From positions 124,001 through 188,000 of the forward strand of contig NZ_JAFUAG010000017.1 in assembly GCF_017464355.1 (NCBI RefSeq): a DNA stretch of 64,000 nucleotides. The letters run 5' to 3'. The notes beneath the pieces were generated by a model, which was not told the DNA's origin, searched no databases, and saw only the letters and a program-made list of their open reading frames with translations. The stretch is from Ruminococcus sp. Lineage in GTDB: Bacteria > Bacillota > Clostridia > Oscillospirales > Ruminococcaceae. Shown one piece after another: positions 7,566 through 16,448 of the stretch (its first letter is position 1; every line of letters starts with the position of its first letter). The position numbers were made by a program, and so were the translations under genes.

Positions 7566-8822
7566 TCAGAAATAGTCAGCGCTTATCTGTGTGTAGAGGT
7601 TCAGGGCAGCTTCCCCCGAGTCTGCCTTGTCGTAAAGCACCTCATTGGCCGCCGCAAAGAAATCATCTATGAGGCCGCCGTCCTCCAGCACAGGGGAAAG
7701 CTGTGTGAGCTCAGCCCCGTTCATCTCCTCGCTGGCCTCGAACTGCAGGCCTGTCATCTGATCCTGAATGGCATTCTGGGCGCTCTTGCTCAGGGGTATG
7801 CCCTTTTCAAGACCCTGTATCTCGGCCATTTCGGTGGAGTTGAGCAGAAAGTCCAGCAGCAGGGCAGCCTCCTCGGGATGTTCGGTGTTCTTGCTGACAG
7901 CGTACATGGTAGCAGGCTTTGCGTACCAGCCCTCGCCTGCGCCGCTGCCTGTTATGGTGGTGTAGGGCGCGGTGACTATCTCCCTGCCCTTTTCTATCTC
8001 CGCGCCGAAGTAGTTGTTGGCATCGCTGACCCATGCCACCGAGCCTGCGTACTCCTCGCTGTCAAGCTTTATGCGCTCGTAGTATTCCGCCTGGGGAAGC
8101 ACCTTTTCGTCCACCAGCCTTTTGTAGAACTCTATCATGGTCCGGAGATCCTCGGCGGAGAAGTTCAGGCTGCCGTCCTCGGCAAGTATCTTCTTGCCCG
8201 CTGTCTGCTCGGCATAGGTTATAAGGTACATCCACAGAGATTTTGAAGCCGCACTTATGGGGTACACCCCGTCAGCGCTCATGACCTTTGCTGCGGCAAA
8301 CAGGTCGTCCCATGTGGCGGGAACACCCAGCCCGTAGCTGTCGTAAATGGTCTTGTTTATATAGACCGTCTGGGCATTCATGGCAATGGGCAGTGCATTC
8401 AGCTTGCCGTTCTTTCTGCCGTATTCCAGCAGGTCTTCCTCGAAGTTGTCAAGCTTCACGGTGTCAGCCAGCTCGTTGATGTCGTAGTAGCCGCTGCCGT
8501 CCTCGGAATAATTCGTCAGCCAGCCGTAGTTTATCTGCATGACATCGCACTCGGTATCCGATGCCAGCCATACCTTGTTCCTTGTCTCATAGCCTGACCA
8601 TTCTGAGTAGCTTACGTCCACCTTTATCTCGGGGTGCAGCTCCTCGAACTTCTCAATGGCCTCGATAGTGTAGCGGTTCCTTGAATCGTTGCCCCACCAG
8701 GAGAAGGATATCTCCGTCTGCTGTACTCTCTCATGCTTGCTGTTCCTGCTCCCGCAGGAAGCCAGTGTACCCGTAAGTAAAACTGCACTTGTGAGAGCAG
8801 CTATAGTTTTTGTCATATTCAT
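7566..8822 (-). CDS. Extracellular sugar-binding lipoprotein (ABC solute-binding protein, family 1 type)
   Basis: The 418-residue protein has a lipoprotein signal peptide with lipobox LASC (Cys at about residue 23). It then has the two-lobed solute-binding fold typical of maltose/oligosaccharide binders (segments SFSWWGND, AIEKFEELHPEIKVDVSY, GVPATWDDLFAAAK, TEHPEEAALLLDFLLNS). No permease or ATPase genes are nearby, so it is an orphan binder or works with a distant transporter. It starts 16 bases after the Cache/degenerate-GGDEF gene and has a good AAAGGAGGG site. The two are co-transcribed, which suggests a ligand-binding partner for that sensor. The ligand is not predictable from sequence alone. 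Confidence 0.85.
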   Translation of the reverse strand: MNMTKTIAALTSAVLLTGTLASCGSRNSKHERVQQTEISFSWWGNDSRNRYTIEAIEKFEELHPEIKVDVSYSEWSGYETRNKVWLASDTECDVMQINYGWLTNYSEDGSGYYDINELADTVKLDNFEEDLLEYGRKNGKLNALPIAMNAQTVYINKTIYDSYGLGVPATWDDLFAAAKVMSADGVYPISAASKSLWMYLITYAEQTAGKKILAEDGSLNFSAEDLRTMIEFYKRLVDEKVLPQAEYYERIKLDSEEYAGSVAWVSDANNYFGAEIEKGREIVTAPYTTITGSGAGEGWYAKPATMYAVSKNTEHPEEAALLLDFLLNSTEMAEIQGLEKGIPLSKSAQNAIQDQMTGLQFEASEEMNGAELTQLSPVLEDGGLIDDFFAAANEVLYDKADSGEAALNLYTQISADYF

Positions 8823-8838
8823 ATTCAGTGCCCTCCTT

Positions 8839-10326
8839 TTACAGTTTTATGGTGTAGCTGCCCTTGTGCTGAGCCCTTGCTTCATCAAGAGCCGTCAGGG
8901 CGCTGTCGTAAACGTCCGTGTAATCGCTGCCCGAAAGGGGATACAGCCCTGCCCCAACGGTAGCCGTTACCTTAAGGGTGCCCATGGTGCTGGTGGTTAT
9001 GGTCTCAGCGAACATCTTGCAGACAAGGTCGCAGCTGCGCTCGATCTCGCCGCGGAAGCCGTCAGCCTCGTCCTCCTTGTAAGCCCTGGTCAGTACAGCG
9101 AAGGTGCTTTCTGCCACCCTGCCCTTTACCTCGGCATCGCGGAAGACCTGCCCTATTACCAGCAGCATTTTTGTCAGCTGCTTGTCTGCCTCGTCACGGC
9201 CTATCTTGGCTATGAGCCCTGTGAAGTCATCGACTTCCATAAGCACCACAGCACGCTGCTCCTTGGCGGAGGTCTTGTTGACTATGCTCTGGCATTTGTC
9301 GCGGAAATAGCGGTTGCCCAGCACGCCCTCGAAGCCGTCCTCCCGTATCTCTGCGGAAAGACCCGAGGTAACTGTAGCCACAGGGTCAGCTATGCGCCTG
9401 ATGAACACCGCACCTGCGCCAACTGCCAGTATGGCCGCAACTATGGCCGCCAGCAGTATGTACAGCTTCATGTCGCCTGCCTCTTTCAGGATTATGGCGG
9501 TGGGTATGGAGCAGATAACGTACCACGAACCGCTGCTGCGGTCAACACTGACAAGGTCGTTCTTTCCCACATTTACGCCCGAAGAAAAGCCGTCAATGCC
9601 CTCAAGCAGGTTGTCGGGCAGCTTTGAACCCAGCTCGTCCTTTTCGGAGGAGTAGATCATCTTGTAGGAGCCGTCTGTCAGCCTTATCTCCATATCCTCC
9701 AGATTATCAGGGTTCTCGAAGACACCGTCCAGCTCAGAGGTGTAGAAGGATATGCAGAACAATGCATTCTCATGTATGCGCTTAACGTAGTAGATACGCT
9801 CGTAGCTGTCGCCGTAGCCTGTGTACCAGCCGTCGTGGGTGCGCTCACGGGTGACCATTTTGTCCAGGTCGGAAAAGAGATTTTCCCCGAACAGTGTGGT
9901 GGTGCCGTTGGAAATTTTCCCGACGGTGTGGTTGTTGCGGTAAACTATGCCGTAATCCACAAAGTTCTCCATAAGGCACAGGCTGTACAGGTCATCGGAG
10001 ATCTGCTTCTCTGTGTTCAGCGCCTCGTACTCATCGTTGGAAGCATCGGTGGCATCGTAGGTGTAGGCATTGTCCACCGAGTAGGCCAGCGTGCCCACTT
10101 TTTCCATTCTGTCAAGATAACTGTCCAGATTTATACGCAGCTGAGAATTCAGCGACGATGTCATGGAGCTTACCTTGTCGGTCAGCAGGGCGTCATACCG
10201 CCTTACCGCAAAAAGGGTTATGCCCATTATCGCCACGATGACGATAATGCCGTAGCCCACTATCATGAAGATACTGAGCCGTTTGATCTTGTCCAAGCTT
10301 TGGGCTTGTATTTCATCTCTTGTCAT
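8839..10326 (-). CDS. Membrane sensor with Cache-type ectodomain and degenerate GGDEF domain
   Basis: A 495-residue protein. A membrane helix at about residues 18-40 is followed by an extracellular Cache-like sensor, a second helix at about 310-330, and a cytoplasmic GGDEF-fold domain. The motif position reads RVAESTF instead of RxGGDEF, so GTP condensation to c-di-GMP is not expected; it may bind nucleotide or signal by contact. ATG 10326 has a perfect AGGAGGT site; 20 further in-frame codons upstream lack support. It heads a two-gene operon with the sugar-binding lipoprotein and has its own promoter at 10403-10431. Confidence 0.8.
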   Translation of the reverse strand: MTRDEIQAQSLDKIKRLSIFMIVGYGIIVIVAIMGITLFAVRRYDALLTDKVSSMTSSLNSQLRINLDSYLDRMEKVGTLAYSVDNAYTYDATDASNDEYEALNTEKQISDDLYSLCLMENFVDYGIVYRNNHTVGKISNGTTTLFGENLFSDLDKMVTRERTHDGWYTGYGDSYERIYYVKRIHENALFCISFYTSELDGVFENPDNLEDMEIRLTDGSYKMIYSSEKDELGSKLPDNLLEGIDGFSSGVNVGKNDLVSVDRSSGSWYVICSIPTAIILKEAGDMKLYILLAAIVAAILAVGAGAVFIRRIADPVATVTSGLSAEIREDGFEGVLGNRYFRDKCQSIVNKTSAKEQRAVVLMEVDDFTGLIAKIGRDEADKQLTKMLLVIGQVFRDAEVKGRVAESTFAVLTRAYKEDEADGFRGEIERSCDLVCKMFAETITTSTMGTLKVTATVGAGLYPLSGSDYTDVYDSALTALDEARAQHKGSYTIKL

Positions 10327-10402
10327 TTTTACCTCCTGCATCTCATATCCTGCAAAAATATGAAACTCATACCTTTGCTCGTCCAATATTCCTTATATGA
10401 CA

Positions 10403-10431
10403 ATTATAGCACAATTTTCGGAGAATTTCAA
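10403..10431 (-). promoter_or_regulatory. Sigma-A-type promoter for the Cache/degenerate-GGDEF operon
   Basis: On the - strand, TTGAAA, 17 bases and TATAAT lie about 75 bases before the start codon. Confidence 0.7.
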
Positions 10432-11036
10432 TGACAAAACGGCAAGAATGGGGTCACGATCAGCCAAATATTGCGCTTTTAAAATGTCAAATATATACAA
10501 AACAGTAAATTCACGGCGTTTCAATTGTCAGAAAATTAAACTTTATCAAAGTATTGTATCAGTTCCTGCAGGGAAAATTGTCCCCCGATACAGCTGTAAA
10601 ATTGTGTAAAAATCTTGGGAAAATAGACAAAACCTTCCGCAGGACATCGGGCAGCTTACCCGAAAATATACCTTTATAATAAGGGGATATTGTGAGAATA
10701 AGACAATACAACTTTCCCCGAAAACCCGAAAACTGACCGCCTGACCAGACAACTTTTTCTGTGCGCCCCTTAACATCGGGGATATTTCCTTGTGCAATTC
10801 GACGAATGACAGAAACGGACAAAAGTGTGAGGGCACATACTTCAAAAATATGGCTTGTAAAATTGTACGAATAAACTATTATAACTTTATAATTAAGTTA
10901 GATAATCAAGCATATTTAACAAATAAATGCATTTTTGGGGTGTGAAAGATGTTGTCATAATGCCATGGCATGGTAGGCAAAAATTGTGCAAACATACGAA
11001 GTTTCGGTTTATTCCTTGGTTTGTGTGCAGATACTA
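10432..11036. other. AT-rich intergenic region, no gene seen
   Basis: About 600 bases between divergent transcription units, lower in G+C than the flanking genes. It has stop codons in all frames and no supported start with a ribosome-binding site. I see no tRNA, terminator or clear repeat here. It may hold upstream regulatory sites for either side. Confidence 0.5.
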
Positions 11037-11065
11037 TTGACAATTTCTTAGTCAAGGTATACAAT
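11037..11065 (+). promoter_or_regulatory. Sigma-A promoter for the deaminase-fold gene
   Basis: TTGACA, 17 bases and TACAAT, about 60 bases before the start. Confidence 0.75.
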
Positions 11066-11134
11066 AAAATACACGAGAGGGTCTGCCCTGTTTGGAAGTA
11101 GCAGTGCAGATGTATGAAAGGTGGTTTTGAGAAT

Positions 11135-11830
11135 ATGACATTTGAGGCCATTTACAATATTGCGCTTGAAGTGGCAAATGCCAGGGCTCAGAGCGGTGAG
11201 TTCATCGCACCCGATGAGACCATATGCGTTATTTTCTCCCGCACGGGCAGGGTGTACAACGGTGTGAGCCGTATGGAAATGATGAACGGCGCCCCCATGA
11301 GTGTCCATGCAGAGATAGAGGCCATGCGCAATATGCAGACCTATGGCGCAGAGACCGCGGTGGATTCGCTGGTGCTTATAGACACCATAAACCGCAGCCC
11401 CATGCTGCCGTGCAACGGCTGTGTCAGCTACATAGCTTCGATGAATCCCGAGAATGCCATGGCAAGTGTGGTAATGCCCGACAGGAGCATACCTTTTTCC
11501 GAGATAATGGGTATGGCAGGGGGCTTTGCACCAAACGTGGGCTTCGGCGGTATGCCCGCAGGTATGCCTGCGGCAGCGCCCGTGCAATCGGGATACGTTC
11601 AGTCAATGCAGTTCGGCGCGGCACCTGTACAATCGGTACCCGTTCAGTCGGTGCAGTCTTCACAGCTGCCTGACGGCGCAGGTTCAGGCGGAACTTCAAA
11701 GAACGATCTTCTGAAGAACCGTGTGAGCAGCCTGATGAATGCGGCTGAGACCGATGAGGAGGAGGACGAGGAGTTCCTTGAAGAACTGGGCGGCAAAAAG
11801 AAGAAAGGCCTGTTCGGGCTCTTCGGCTGA
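11135..11830 (+). CDS. Cytidine-deaminase-fold protein with low-complexity tail
   Basis: The 231-residue protein has a zinc-deaminase core: His58-Ala-Glu60 (SVHAEIEAM) and Pro-Cys93-x-x-Cys96 (LPCNGC), the ligand and catalytic pattern of cytidine deaminases. After about residue 130 the chain becomes low complexity: a Gly/Met/Pro stretch, repeats of the type PVQS, an acidic run and a C-terminal KKKKGLFGLFG. Normal cytidine deaminases end near 130-140 residues, so the tail of roughly 100 residues is an addition. ATG 11135 fits the AAAGGTGG site; ATG 11114 is in frame but lacks one. A Cache-GGDEF-like gene follows. Substrate and role are unknown; the protein may be regulatory rather than metabolic. 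Confidence 0.7.
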   Translation: MTFEAIYNIALEVANARAQSGEFIAPDETICVIFSRTGRVYNGVSRMEMMNGAPMSVHAEIEAMRNMQTYGAETAVDSLVLIDTINRSPMLPCNGCVSYIASMNPENAMASVVMPDRSIPFSEIMGMAGGFAPNVGFGGMPAGMPAAAPVQSGYVQSMQFGAAPVQSVPVQSVQSSQLPDGAGSGGTSKNDLLKNRVSSLMNAAETDEEEDEEFLEELGGKKKKGLFGLFG

Positions 11831-11897
11831 TGGGAGAATATTGTATGAAAAAATAATCGGGTCATGTACCCGAGAGAAGAAAGGGTAGTTGTGAATT

Positions 11898-13490
11898 ATG
11901 GCTAAGTCAAAAGCTAAGAAAAAGGAGAAGAAAAAGGGCGGCTTGTCACTGAACCTGGTGCTGATCTTCCAGCTCATCATCATGCTGGGACTTTCGCTGG
12001 CGATAACCAAGATAGTAAGTGACAGAACGAAGAACAATTCAGATGCACAGCTGAACATGACCACTGACGAACGTGCGCAGGTAATACTGAACTACGTTGA
12101 AGTGTCAGAAAGACAGCTGAAGGACTTCAGTAAGGCAAAGCAGGTATCCGAGCTGCTGCTGGATCCCGATAATGAGGAGCTGACCTCAGTCGCTCAGTCA
12201 TTCACCAGAGATTTCGGTCTGGATATCCCTTACCTTGAGGGTATCTACATCTCCAAGTGGGATACCACAGTTCTTACCCACTCGTCTATGACAGGCTCTA
12301 TCGGCAAGGCTACAAGAACAGGCGACAGCCTGAAGCTCCTGCAGGACGCTATGACGGACCGCGGCAAGGAAGTTTATAACACAGGTATCATGATCTCACC
12401 TGCATCGGGTGAGCAGATAGTTTCCATGTACAAGGCTATCTACGGCCCCAACGGCAAGCCTATCGGCATGGTCGGCATGGGTCTGAAGACCAATGGTCTG
12501 ATAAACACCCTGGACAGGATCTCGGGCGCGAATGCCAACGCTGCTGACGCAGATGTTCAGGCTAAGCGTGCTGAGTCTGCACTGTCTAACGCTTCCTACT
12601 ATATGCTCAAGTGCGCTGACTCTACATTCATCTTCAATAAGGACGATGAAAAGGTCGGCCAGGAAGTTAATATCTCCGAACTGAGAAAGCTCTGCGAGGA
12701 ATTCGCAGGCACCAACACTGACGCTAACGGTCAGATAGAATTCTCGGCAGATGGTACAGATTACGTATCCAGTTACGTTTACATAGCTAAGTACGGCTGG
12801 ATATTCACCGTAAACGCCCCCAAGACGGACGTTTATGCCCTGACCTATGCCATGAGATGGTTCCTGGGCGCATTCGGTGTCATCATCGTTGCACTGACAG
12901 TTGTATTCTTCTTCATCAATAAGAGACAGGAAAGGATCAACCAGAAGCTGGTATCCACACTGGCAAAGAACGCTCAGACAAGACAGTCGCTGAACACCGC
13001 TATGTTCAAGGACGTGCTGACCAACGCAAACAACCGTGTATCCTTCTCTATGGATATGGAAAGTGCTGATGTAAGTGCTGAGAAACCCTGCTACTTCATG
13101 ATGTTCAATATCCTCGGATTCTCTGAGATAAACACCAGATACGGCAACGACGCAGGCGACCGTCTGCTGGTACGTACTGTTGAAACTCTCAACGATATCT
13201 TCCCCGACAGGGCTGTATACCGTACAGGTTCCGATGAGTTCGTAGTTATGGTACCCACCGAGGCAGGCCAGCCTGCTCCCGAGGCTGTACTGAACGACGT
13301 TAACACCGCATTCAGACAGCTGATGGTCCCCGAGAAGATCGAGAACATGGGCGCTATCTATCCTAAGTACAAGATCGCCGTTATCAAGAGGAACGGCGCG
13401 GCAGATACCTCTGTAGTATCCGCACTTAAGGACATGACCAACAGAAAGGGCGAGGCTACCTACGGTATGATCGATTACCGCGAGATGTGA
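11898..13490 (+). CDS. Membrane sensor with Cache ectodomain and variant GGDEF domain (GSDEF)
   Basis: A 530-residue protein. A Lys-rich N-terminus is followed by a membrane helix (about residues 18-38), a double-Cache-like sensor, a second helix (about 315-337) and a GGDEF-fold domain. The signature is RTGSDEF: the second Gly of GGDEF is Ser, and the usual DxLTGLxNR segment reads DVLTNANNR. Cyclase activity is therefore doubtful. It lies 67 bases after the deaminase-fold gene, with only a short GGGT/ACCC hairpin between, so it probably shares that transcript. Codon use (ATC, GCT, TTC) is closer to that of highly expressed genes than its neighbours. A terminator follows. Confidence 0.8.
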   Translation: MAKSKAKKKEKKKGGLSLNLVLIFQLIIMLGLSLAITKIVSDRTKNNSDAQLNMTTDERAQVILNYVEVSERQLKDFSKAKQVSELLLDPDNEELTSVAQSFTRDFGLDIPYLEGIYISKWDTTVLTHSSMTGSIGKATRTGDSLKLLQDAMTDRGKEVYNTGIMISPASGEQIVSMYKAIYGPNGKPIGMVGMGLKTNGLINTLDRISGANANAADADVQAKRAESALSNASYYMLKCADSTFIFNKDDEKVGQEVNISELRKLCEEFAGTNTDANGQIEFSADGTDYVSSYVYIAKYGWIFTVNAPKTDVYALTYAMRWFLGAFGVIIVALTVVFFFINKRQERINQKLVSTLAKNAQTRQSLNTAMFKDVLTNANNRVSFSMDMESADVSAEKPCYFMMFNILGFSEINTRYGNDAGDRLLVRTVETLNDIFPDRAVYRTGSDEFVVMVPTEAGQPAPEAVLNDVNTAFRQLMVPEKIENMGAIYPKYKIAVIKRNGAADTSVVSALKDMTNRKGEATYGMIDYREM

Positions 13491-13507
13491 TTTCGCCGTT
13501 CGATAAC

Positions 13508-13544
13508 AAGACCTCTCCTTGGTAAGGGAGAGGTCTTTTATTTT
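13508..13544 (+). terminator. Intrinsic terminator after the Cache-GSDEF gene
   Basis: Stem AAGACCTCTCCTT/AAGGGAGAGGTCTT is followed by TTATTTT. Confidence 0.85.
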
Positions 13545-13563
13545 GCAAATACAGGAGGATAAT

Positions 13564-14274
13564 ATGGCAAAACAGGCAAAACGGGGCTTTATGCCCACGG
13601 ACGAACGGGATTTTTCCGAGAAGGCGCTGGTGACACTCAGGCGGGCGGCACAGGAAGTGGGCTTCCTGCTGGACAGGGGCTACCCCGTAAAAAGCGTGAC
13701 CACCTTTGTGGGCAACCACTACCTGCTCAGCGAACGGCAAAGGCTGGCGCTGGCACGGACGGTCTCGCCGAAGGAGAATATTGAAAGGCGCAGGGCAAAG
13801 CAGCTGTCCCCCCAGGAGATGAAAGGGAAGACCCTGTATATCGACGGCTTCAACACTATCATAACCCTTGAGATAGCCTATGCAGACTCCATGATATTCA
13901 GCTGCATGGACGGTACCGTGCGGGACCTGGCAGGCCTCCACGGCACCTACCGCCTTATCCCCGAGACCGACTCAGCCATTAAAGCCCTGGCCGACACCCT
14001 GACAGAGCTGGGGGTGGCAAAGGCTGTCATCTATTTAGATGCGCCCGTTTCCAACTCGGGCAGACTTAAAGAGCGTATTTACGAGCTTTGCCCCGATACC
14101 CCCTTTGAGCTTGAAGTCCTCATAGAGAACCCCGTGGACAATATCCTCAAAACCAAGCCCCTCATTGCCACCGCCGATGCCATTATCCTCGATGAATGCG
14201 AAAGCTGGTTCGGCCTGGCAGAATATGTCATCAGGCAGAGGATAGGGGAGTATGAGTTTGTGAAGCTTTCATAA
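13564..14274 (+). CDS. DUF434/DUF5616 family protein
   Basis: The 236-residue soluble protein matches the uncharacterised DUF434 family, with an N-terminal segment containing TFVGNHYLLSERQRLAL and a C-terminal half with LYIDGFNTIITLE and ATADAIILDECE. The Asp-rich second half resembles a PIN/NYN-like nuclease or nucleotide-binding fold (DGFN and ILDE motifs), an idea rather than an established function. ATG 13564 has an AGGAGG site eight bases upstream. The gene stands alone between two hairpin terminators; its promoter is not obvious and may be read-through of the preceding terminator. Confidence 0.75.
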   Translation: MAKQAKRGFMPTDERDFSEKALVTLRRAAQEVGFLLDRGYPVKSVTTFVGNHYLLSERQRLALARTVSPKENIERRRAKQLSPQEMKGKTLYIDGFNTIITLEIAYADSMIFSCMDGTVRDLAGLHGTYRLIPETDSAIKALADTLTELGVAKAVIYLDAPVSNSGRLKERIYELCPDTPFELEVLIENPVDNILKTKPLIATADAIILDECESWFGLAEYVIRQRIGEYEFVKLS

Positions 14275-14278
14275 CACA

Positions 14279-14310
14279 AAAAAGGTCTGCCTGCGCAGAC
14301 CTTTTCTTAT
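14279..14310. terminator. Bidirectional terminator between DUF434 gene and trpB2
   Basis: Stem AAGGTCTGC/GCAGACCTT with loop CTGC has TTTTCTT on the right and AAAAAA on the left, serving both convergent genes. Confidence 0.8.
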
Positions 14311-14325
14311 GCTCTTTAATGACCC

Positions 14326-15693
14326 TTAAACCTTCGGCAGGCCTGCAAACCCCTTTGCAAGGTCGTCGTCGGTGGGGATATAGTCGGTCATGACACCGTC
14401 GTTGAACTTCTGGTAAGCTACCATGTCGAAGTAGCCTGTGCCTGTCAGGCCGAAGAGTATGGTCTTCTCCTCGCCTGTTTCCTTGCACTTGAGGGCTTCG
14501 TCGATAGCGACCCTTATAGCATGGCTGGACTCGGGGGCGGGAAGTATGCCCTCTATCCTTGCGAACTGCTGGGCTGCCTCGAAGACCTTTGTCTGCTCAA
14601 CGCTTACAGCTTCCATGAGCTTGTCATCATACAGCTGAGAAAGCGTGCTGCTCATGCCGTGGTATCTCAGGCCGCCTGCGTGGTTTGCAGAGGGTATGAA
14701 ACCGCTGCCGAGGGTGTACATCTTCTGCAGGGGGCATACCATGCCTGTGTCGCAGTAGTCATAAGCGTATCTGCCGCGGGTCAGGCTGGGGCAGGAAGCA
14801 GGCTCAACGGCGATGAACCTGTAGTCAGCTTCACCTCTCAGCTTTTCGCCCATGAAAGGTGCGATAAGTCCGCCCAGGTTGGAACCGCCGCCTGCGCAGC
14901 CGATGATGACATCGGGCTTGACACCCAGCTTTTCAAAAGCAGCCTTGCTCTCCAGACCGATAACGGACTGGTGCAGCAGCACCTGGTTCAGCACCGAGCC
15001 CAGCACATAGCGGTAGCCCTCGCTGCCCACAGCGACTTCAACGGCCTCGGAGATAGCGCAGCCCAGGCTGCCTGTGGTGCCGGGGTGTTCTGCAAGTATC
15101 TTCCTGCCCACATTTGTGGTCTCGGAGGGGGAGGGTGTAACGGAAGCACCGTATGTCCTCATGACCTCACGGCGGAAAGGCTTCTGCTCGTAGCTGACCT
15201 TTACCATGAACACCTTGCAGTCCAGCCCGAAGTATGCACAGGCCATGGAAAGGGCAGTGCCCCACTGACCCGCACCTGTCTCGGTGGTAACGCCCTTCAG
15301 CCCCTGCTTTTTAGCGTAGTAGGCCTGGGCGATGGCGCTGTTGAGCTTGTGGCTGCCCGAGGTGTTGTTGCCCTCGAACTTGTAGTAGATCTTTGCAGGG
15401 GTGTCCAGCACCTTTTCAAGACAATATGCCCTTACCAGCGGCGAGGGGCGGTACATCTTGTAGAAGTCCCTGATCTCATCGGGGATATCGATGTAGGGGT
15501 CAGTCTCATTCAGCTCCTGTTTTACAAGCTCATCGCAGAATACCACACCCAGCTCCTCAGCGGTCATGGGCTTGAGGGTCTGTGGGTTCAGCAGGGGGGC
15601 GGGCTTGTTCTTCATATCAGCACGCACGTTGTACCACTGCCTGGGCATTTCGCTTTCTTCAAGGTAGGTCTTGTAGGGGATATTTTTTTCCAT
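14326..15693 (-). CDS. trpB2: Tryptophan synthase beta chain-like PLP enzyme, TrpB2 type
   Basis: A 455-residue protein, longer than canonical TrpB and typical of the TrpB2 branch. The PLP lysine is Lys116 in GSHKLN; the substrate loop is TETGAGQWG and the phosphate-binding loop GCAGGGSNLGG. TrpB2 enzymes condense indole with serine or O-phosphoserine to tryptophan and usually act without TrpA; no trpA or other trp gene lies nearby, which fits an indole-salvage role. AAAGGAG lies upstream, with a near-perfect promoter at 15734-15762. No leader peptide or T-box is visible in the short upstream region. Confidence 0.9.
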   Translation of the reverse strand: MEKNIPYKTYLEESEMPRQWYNVRADMKNKPAPLLNPQTLKPMTAEELGVVFCDELVKQELNETDPYIDIPDEIRDFYKMYRPSPLVRAYCLEKVLDTPAKIYYKFEGNNTSGSHKLNSAIAQAYYAKKQGLKGVTTETGAGQWGTALSMACAYFGLDCKVFMVKVSYEQKPFRREVMRTYGASVTPSPSETTNVGRKILAEHPGTTGSLGCAISEAVEVAVGSEGYRYVLGSVLNQVLLHQSVIGLESKAAFEKLGVKPDVIIGCAGGGSNLGGLIAPFMGEKLRGEADYRFIAVEPASCPSLTRGRYAYDYCDTGMVCPLQKMYTLGSGFIPSANHAGGLRYHGMSSTLSQLYDDKLMEAVSVEQTKVFEAAQQFARIEGILPAPESSHAIRVAIDEALKCKETGEEKTILFGLTGTGYFDMVAYQKFNDGVMTDYIPTDDDLAKGFAGLPKV

Positions 15694-15733
15694 TTATCAG
15701 ATAACTCCTTTCATTACTATAAAAGTACTTAGT

Positions 15734-15762
15734 ATTATACCATATAAAGACGCTTTTGTCAA
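15734..15762 (-). promoter_or_regulatory. Sigma-A promoter for trpB2
   Basis: The - strand carries TTGACA, 17 bases and TATAAT, both hexamers perfect. Confidence 0.85.
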
Positions 15763-15786
15763 TTAACAATTTCATGTACTAAATCG

Positions 15787-15816
15787 GTGCAGTTTGCCGC
15801 AGGCGGCGGACTGCAC
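15787..15816. repeat. Palindrome between trpB2 and the next gene
   Basis: GTGCAGT...ACTGCAC outer arms enclose GCCGCAGGCGGC. It lies upstream of both divergent genes, with no T run, so it may be a regulatory hairpin or operator rather than a terminator. Confidence 0.4.
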
Positions 15817-15863
15817 TGTGTCACCCCGCCCTGCCCCTGCATAATATAAGCGGGGGTGATACC

Positions 15864-16316
15864 ATGGAGATACACAGGCAGGGCGCCCGCACGGCGGTTT
15901 TCATCGGGGGAAAGGAGCTTGGCGAAATGGGGCTGAACTTTGAAACTCTTCGGGAAAGGGGGCTGGCAGCAGCACTGCTCATAGGTTCGGTGAAGGCGCA
16001 GCTGCATGAGCTTTACGGTGGCGAGGTCAGGGGAGATATACACATCAGCAGGCGGGGCACAGGTGTGGTGCTTGCCATGAACGTTTACCGCCCGCCCCTC
16101 TTCTGCCCCGATATAACAGCCCTCTGCAAAGCCGTGACCGATGGGGCGGCAGCTCTCTGGCGGACAGATGACAGCTATGCCCTCACCTATGATGACACCG
16201 ACCCTGTGGACACCGCAAAGCTTTCCGAACACGGCAGGCTGATATGCTCTGACCCCGCAGAAAAGCTCAGGCAGATATGCACTGACCTTTGTGAAAATGT
16301 AAAAGTCTGTGATTGA
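15864..16316 (+). CDS. Conserved-looking protein of unknown function
   Basis: The 150-residue soluble protein has no signal peptide and no recognisable catalytic motif. The N-terminal 25 residues (MEIHRQGARTAVFI, then GKELGEMGLNFETL) faintly recall the N-terminal adaptor segment of MecA, but the rest does not convincingly match, so I do not name it. A GGGGGTGA site precedes the ATG. Its final codons contain the -35 box of the promoter for the phosphoesterase gene downstream. Confidence 0.6.
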   Translation: MEIHRQGARTAVFIGGKELGEMGLNFETLRERGLAAALLIGSVKAQLHELYGGEVRGDIHISRRGTGVVLAMNVYRPPLFCPDITALCKAVTDGAAALWRTDDSYALTYDDTDPVDTAKLSEHGRLICSDPAEKLRQICTDLCENVKVCD

Positions 16317-16341
16317 CATTAAGTCGCAGCTGTGATATAAT
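16313..16341 (+). promoter_or_regulatory. Sigma-A promoter for the phosphoesterase gene
   Basis: TTGACA overlaps the previous stop codon, followed by 17 bases and TATAAT. The octamer TCGCAGCT occurs once in the spacer and again about 36 bases downstream, a possible regulator site. Confidence 0.75.
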
Positions 16342-16378
16342 TATTAAAAACAAACCAAATCGCAGCTTTTAAGGAGAC

Positions 16379-16435
16379 TCCCGATTTTGATATGTATTGC
16401 TGATGATACATAATGGCTGTTCTTCCGTATGGGGA
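16379..16435 (-). repeat. MITE-like element, copy A (internally deleted)
   Basis: This 57-base copy begins TCCCGATTTTGATATGTATTGCTGATGATACA-like, matching one end of copies B-D, and ends GGGGA. The central CCCCGCC/GGCGGGG hairpin is missing. It lies in the 5' leader of the phosphoesterase gene, ending just before its ribosome-binding site. Confidence 0.65.
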
Positions 16436-16448
16436 TCAAGGAGAAATT

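Noticed and set aside
8689..9627. Long open frame on the + strand opposite the Cache/degenerate-GGDEF gene
   Set aside because: Shadow of biased codon use in the real - strand gene; no ribosome-binding site, and composition unlike a folded protein.
12396..13598. 400-codon - strand frame opposite the Cache-GSDEF gene
   Set aside because: It is a mirror frame rich in Cys/His/Tyr with no start signal; the sense gene is well supported.
14521..15732. About 400-codon + strand frame opposite trpB2
   Set aside because: trpB2 has clear catalytic motifs and a promoter on the - strand; the antisense frame has no recognisable domain.
15864..16316. MecA-type adaptor protein
   Set aside because: Similarity is limited to the first 25 residues, and the acidic linker and C-terminal ClpC-binding half are not visible.
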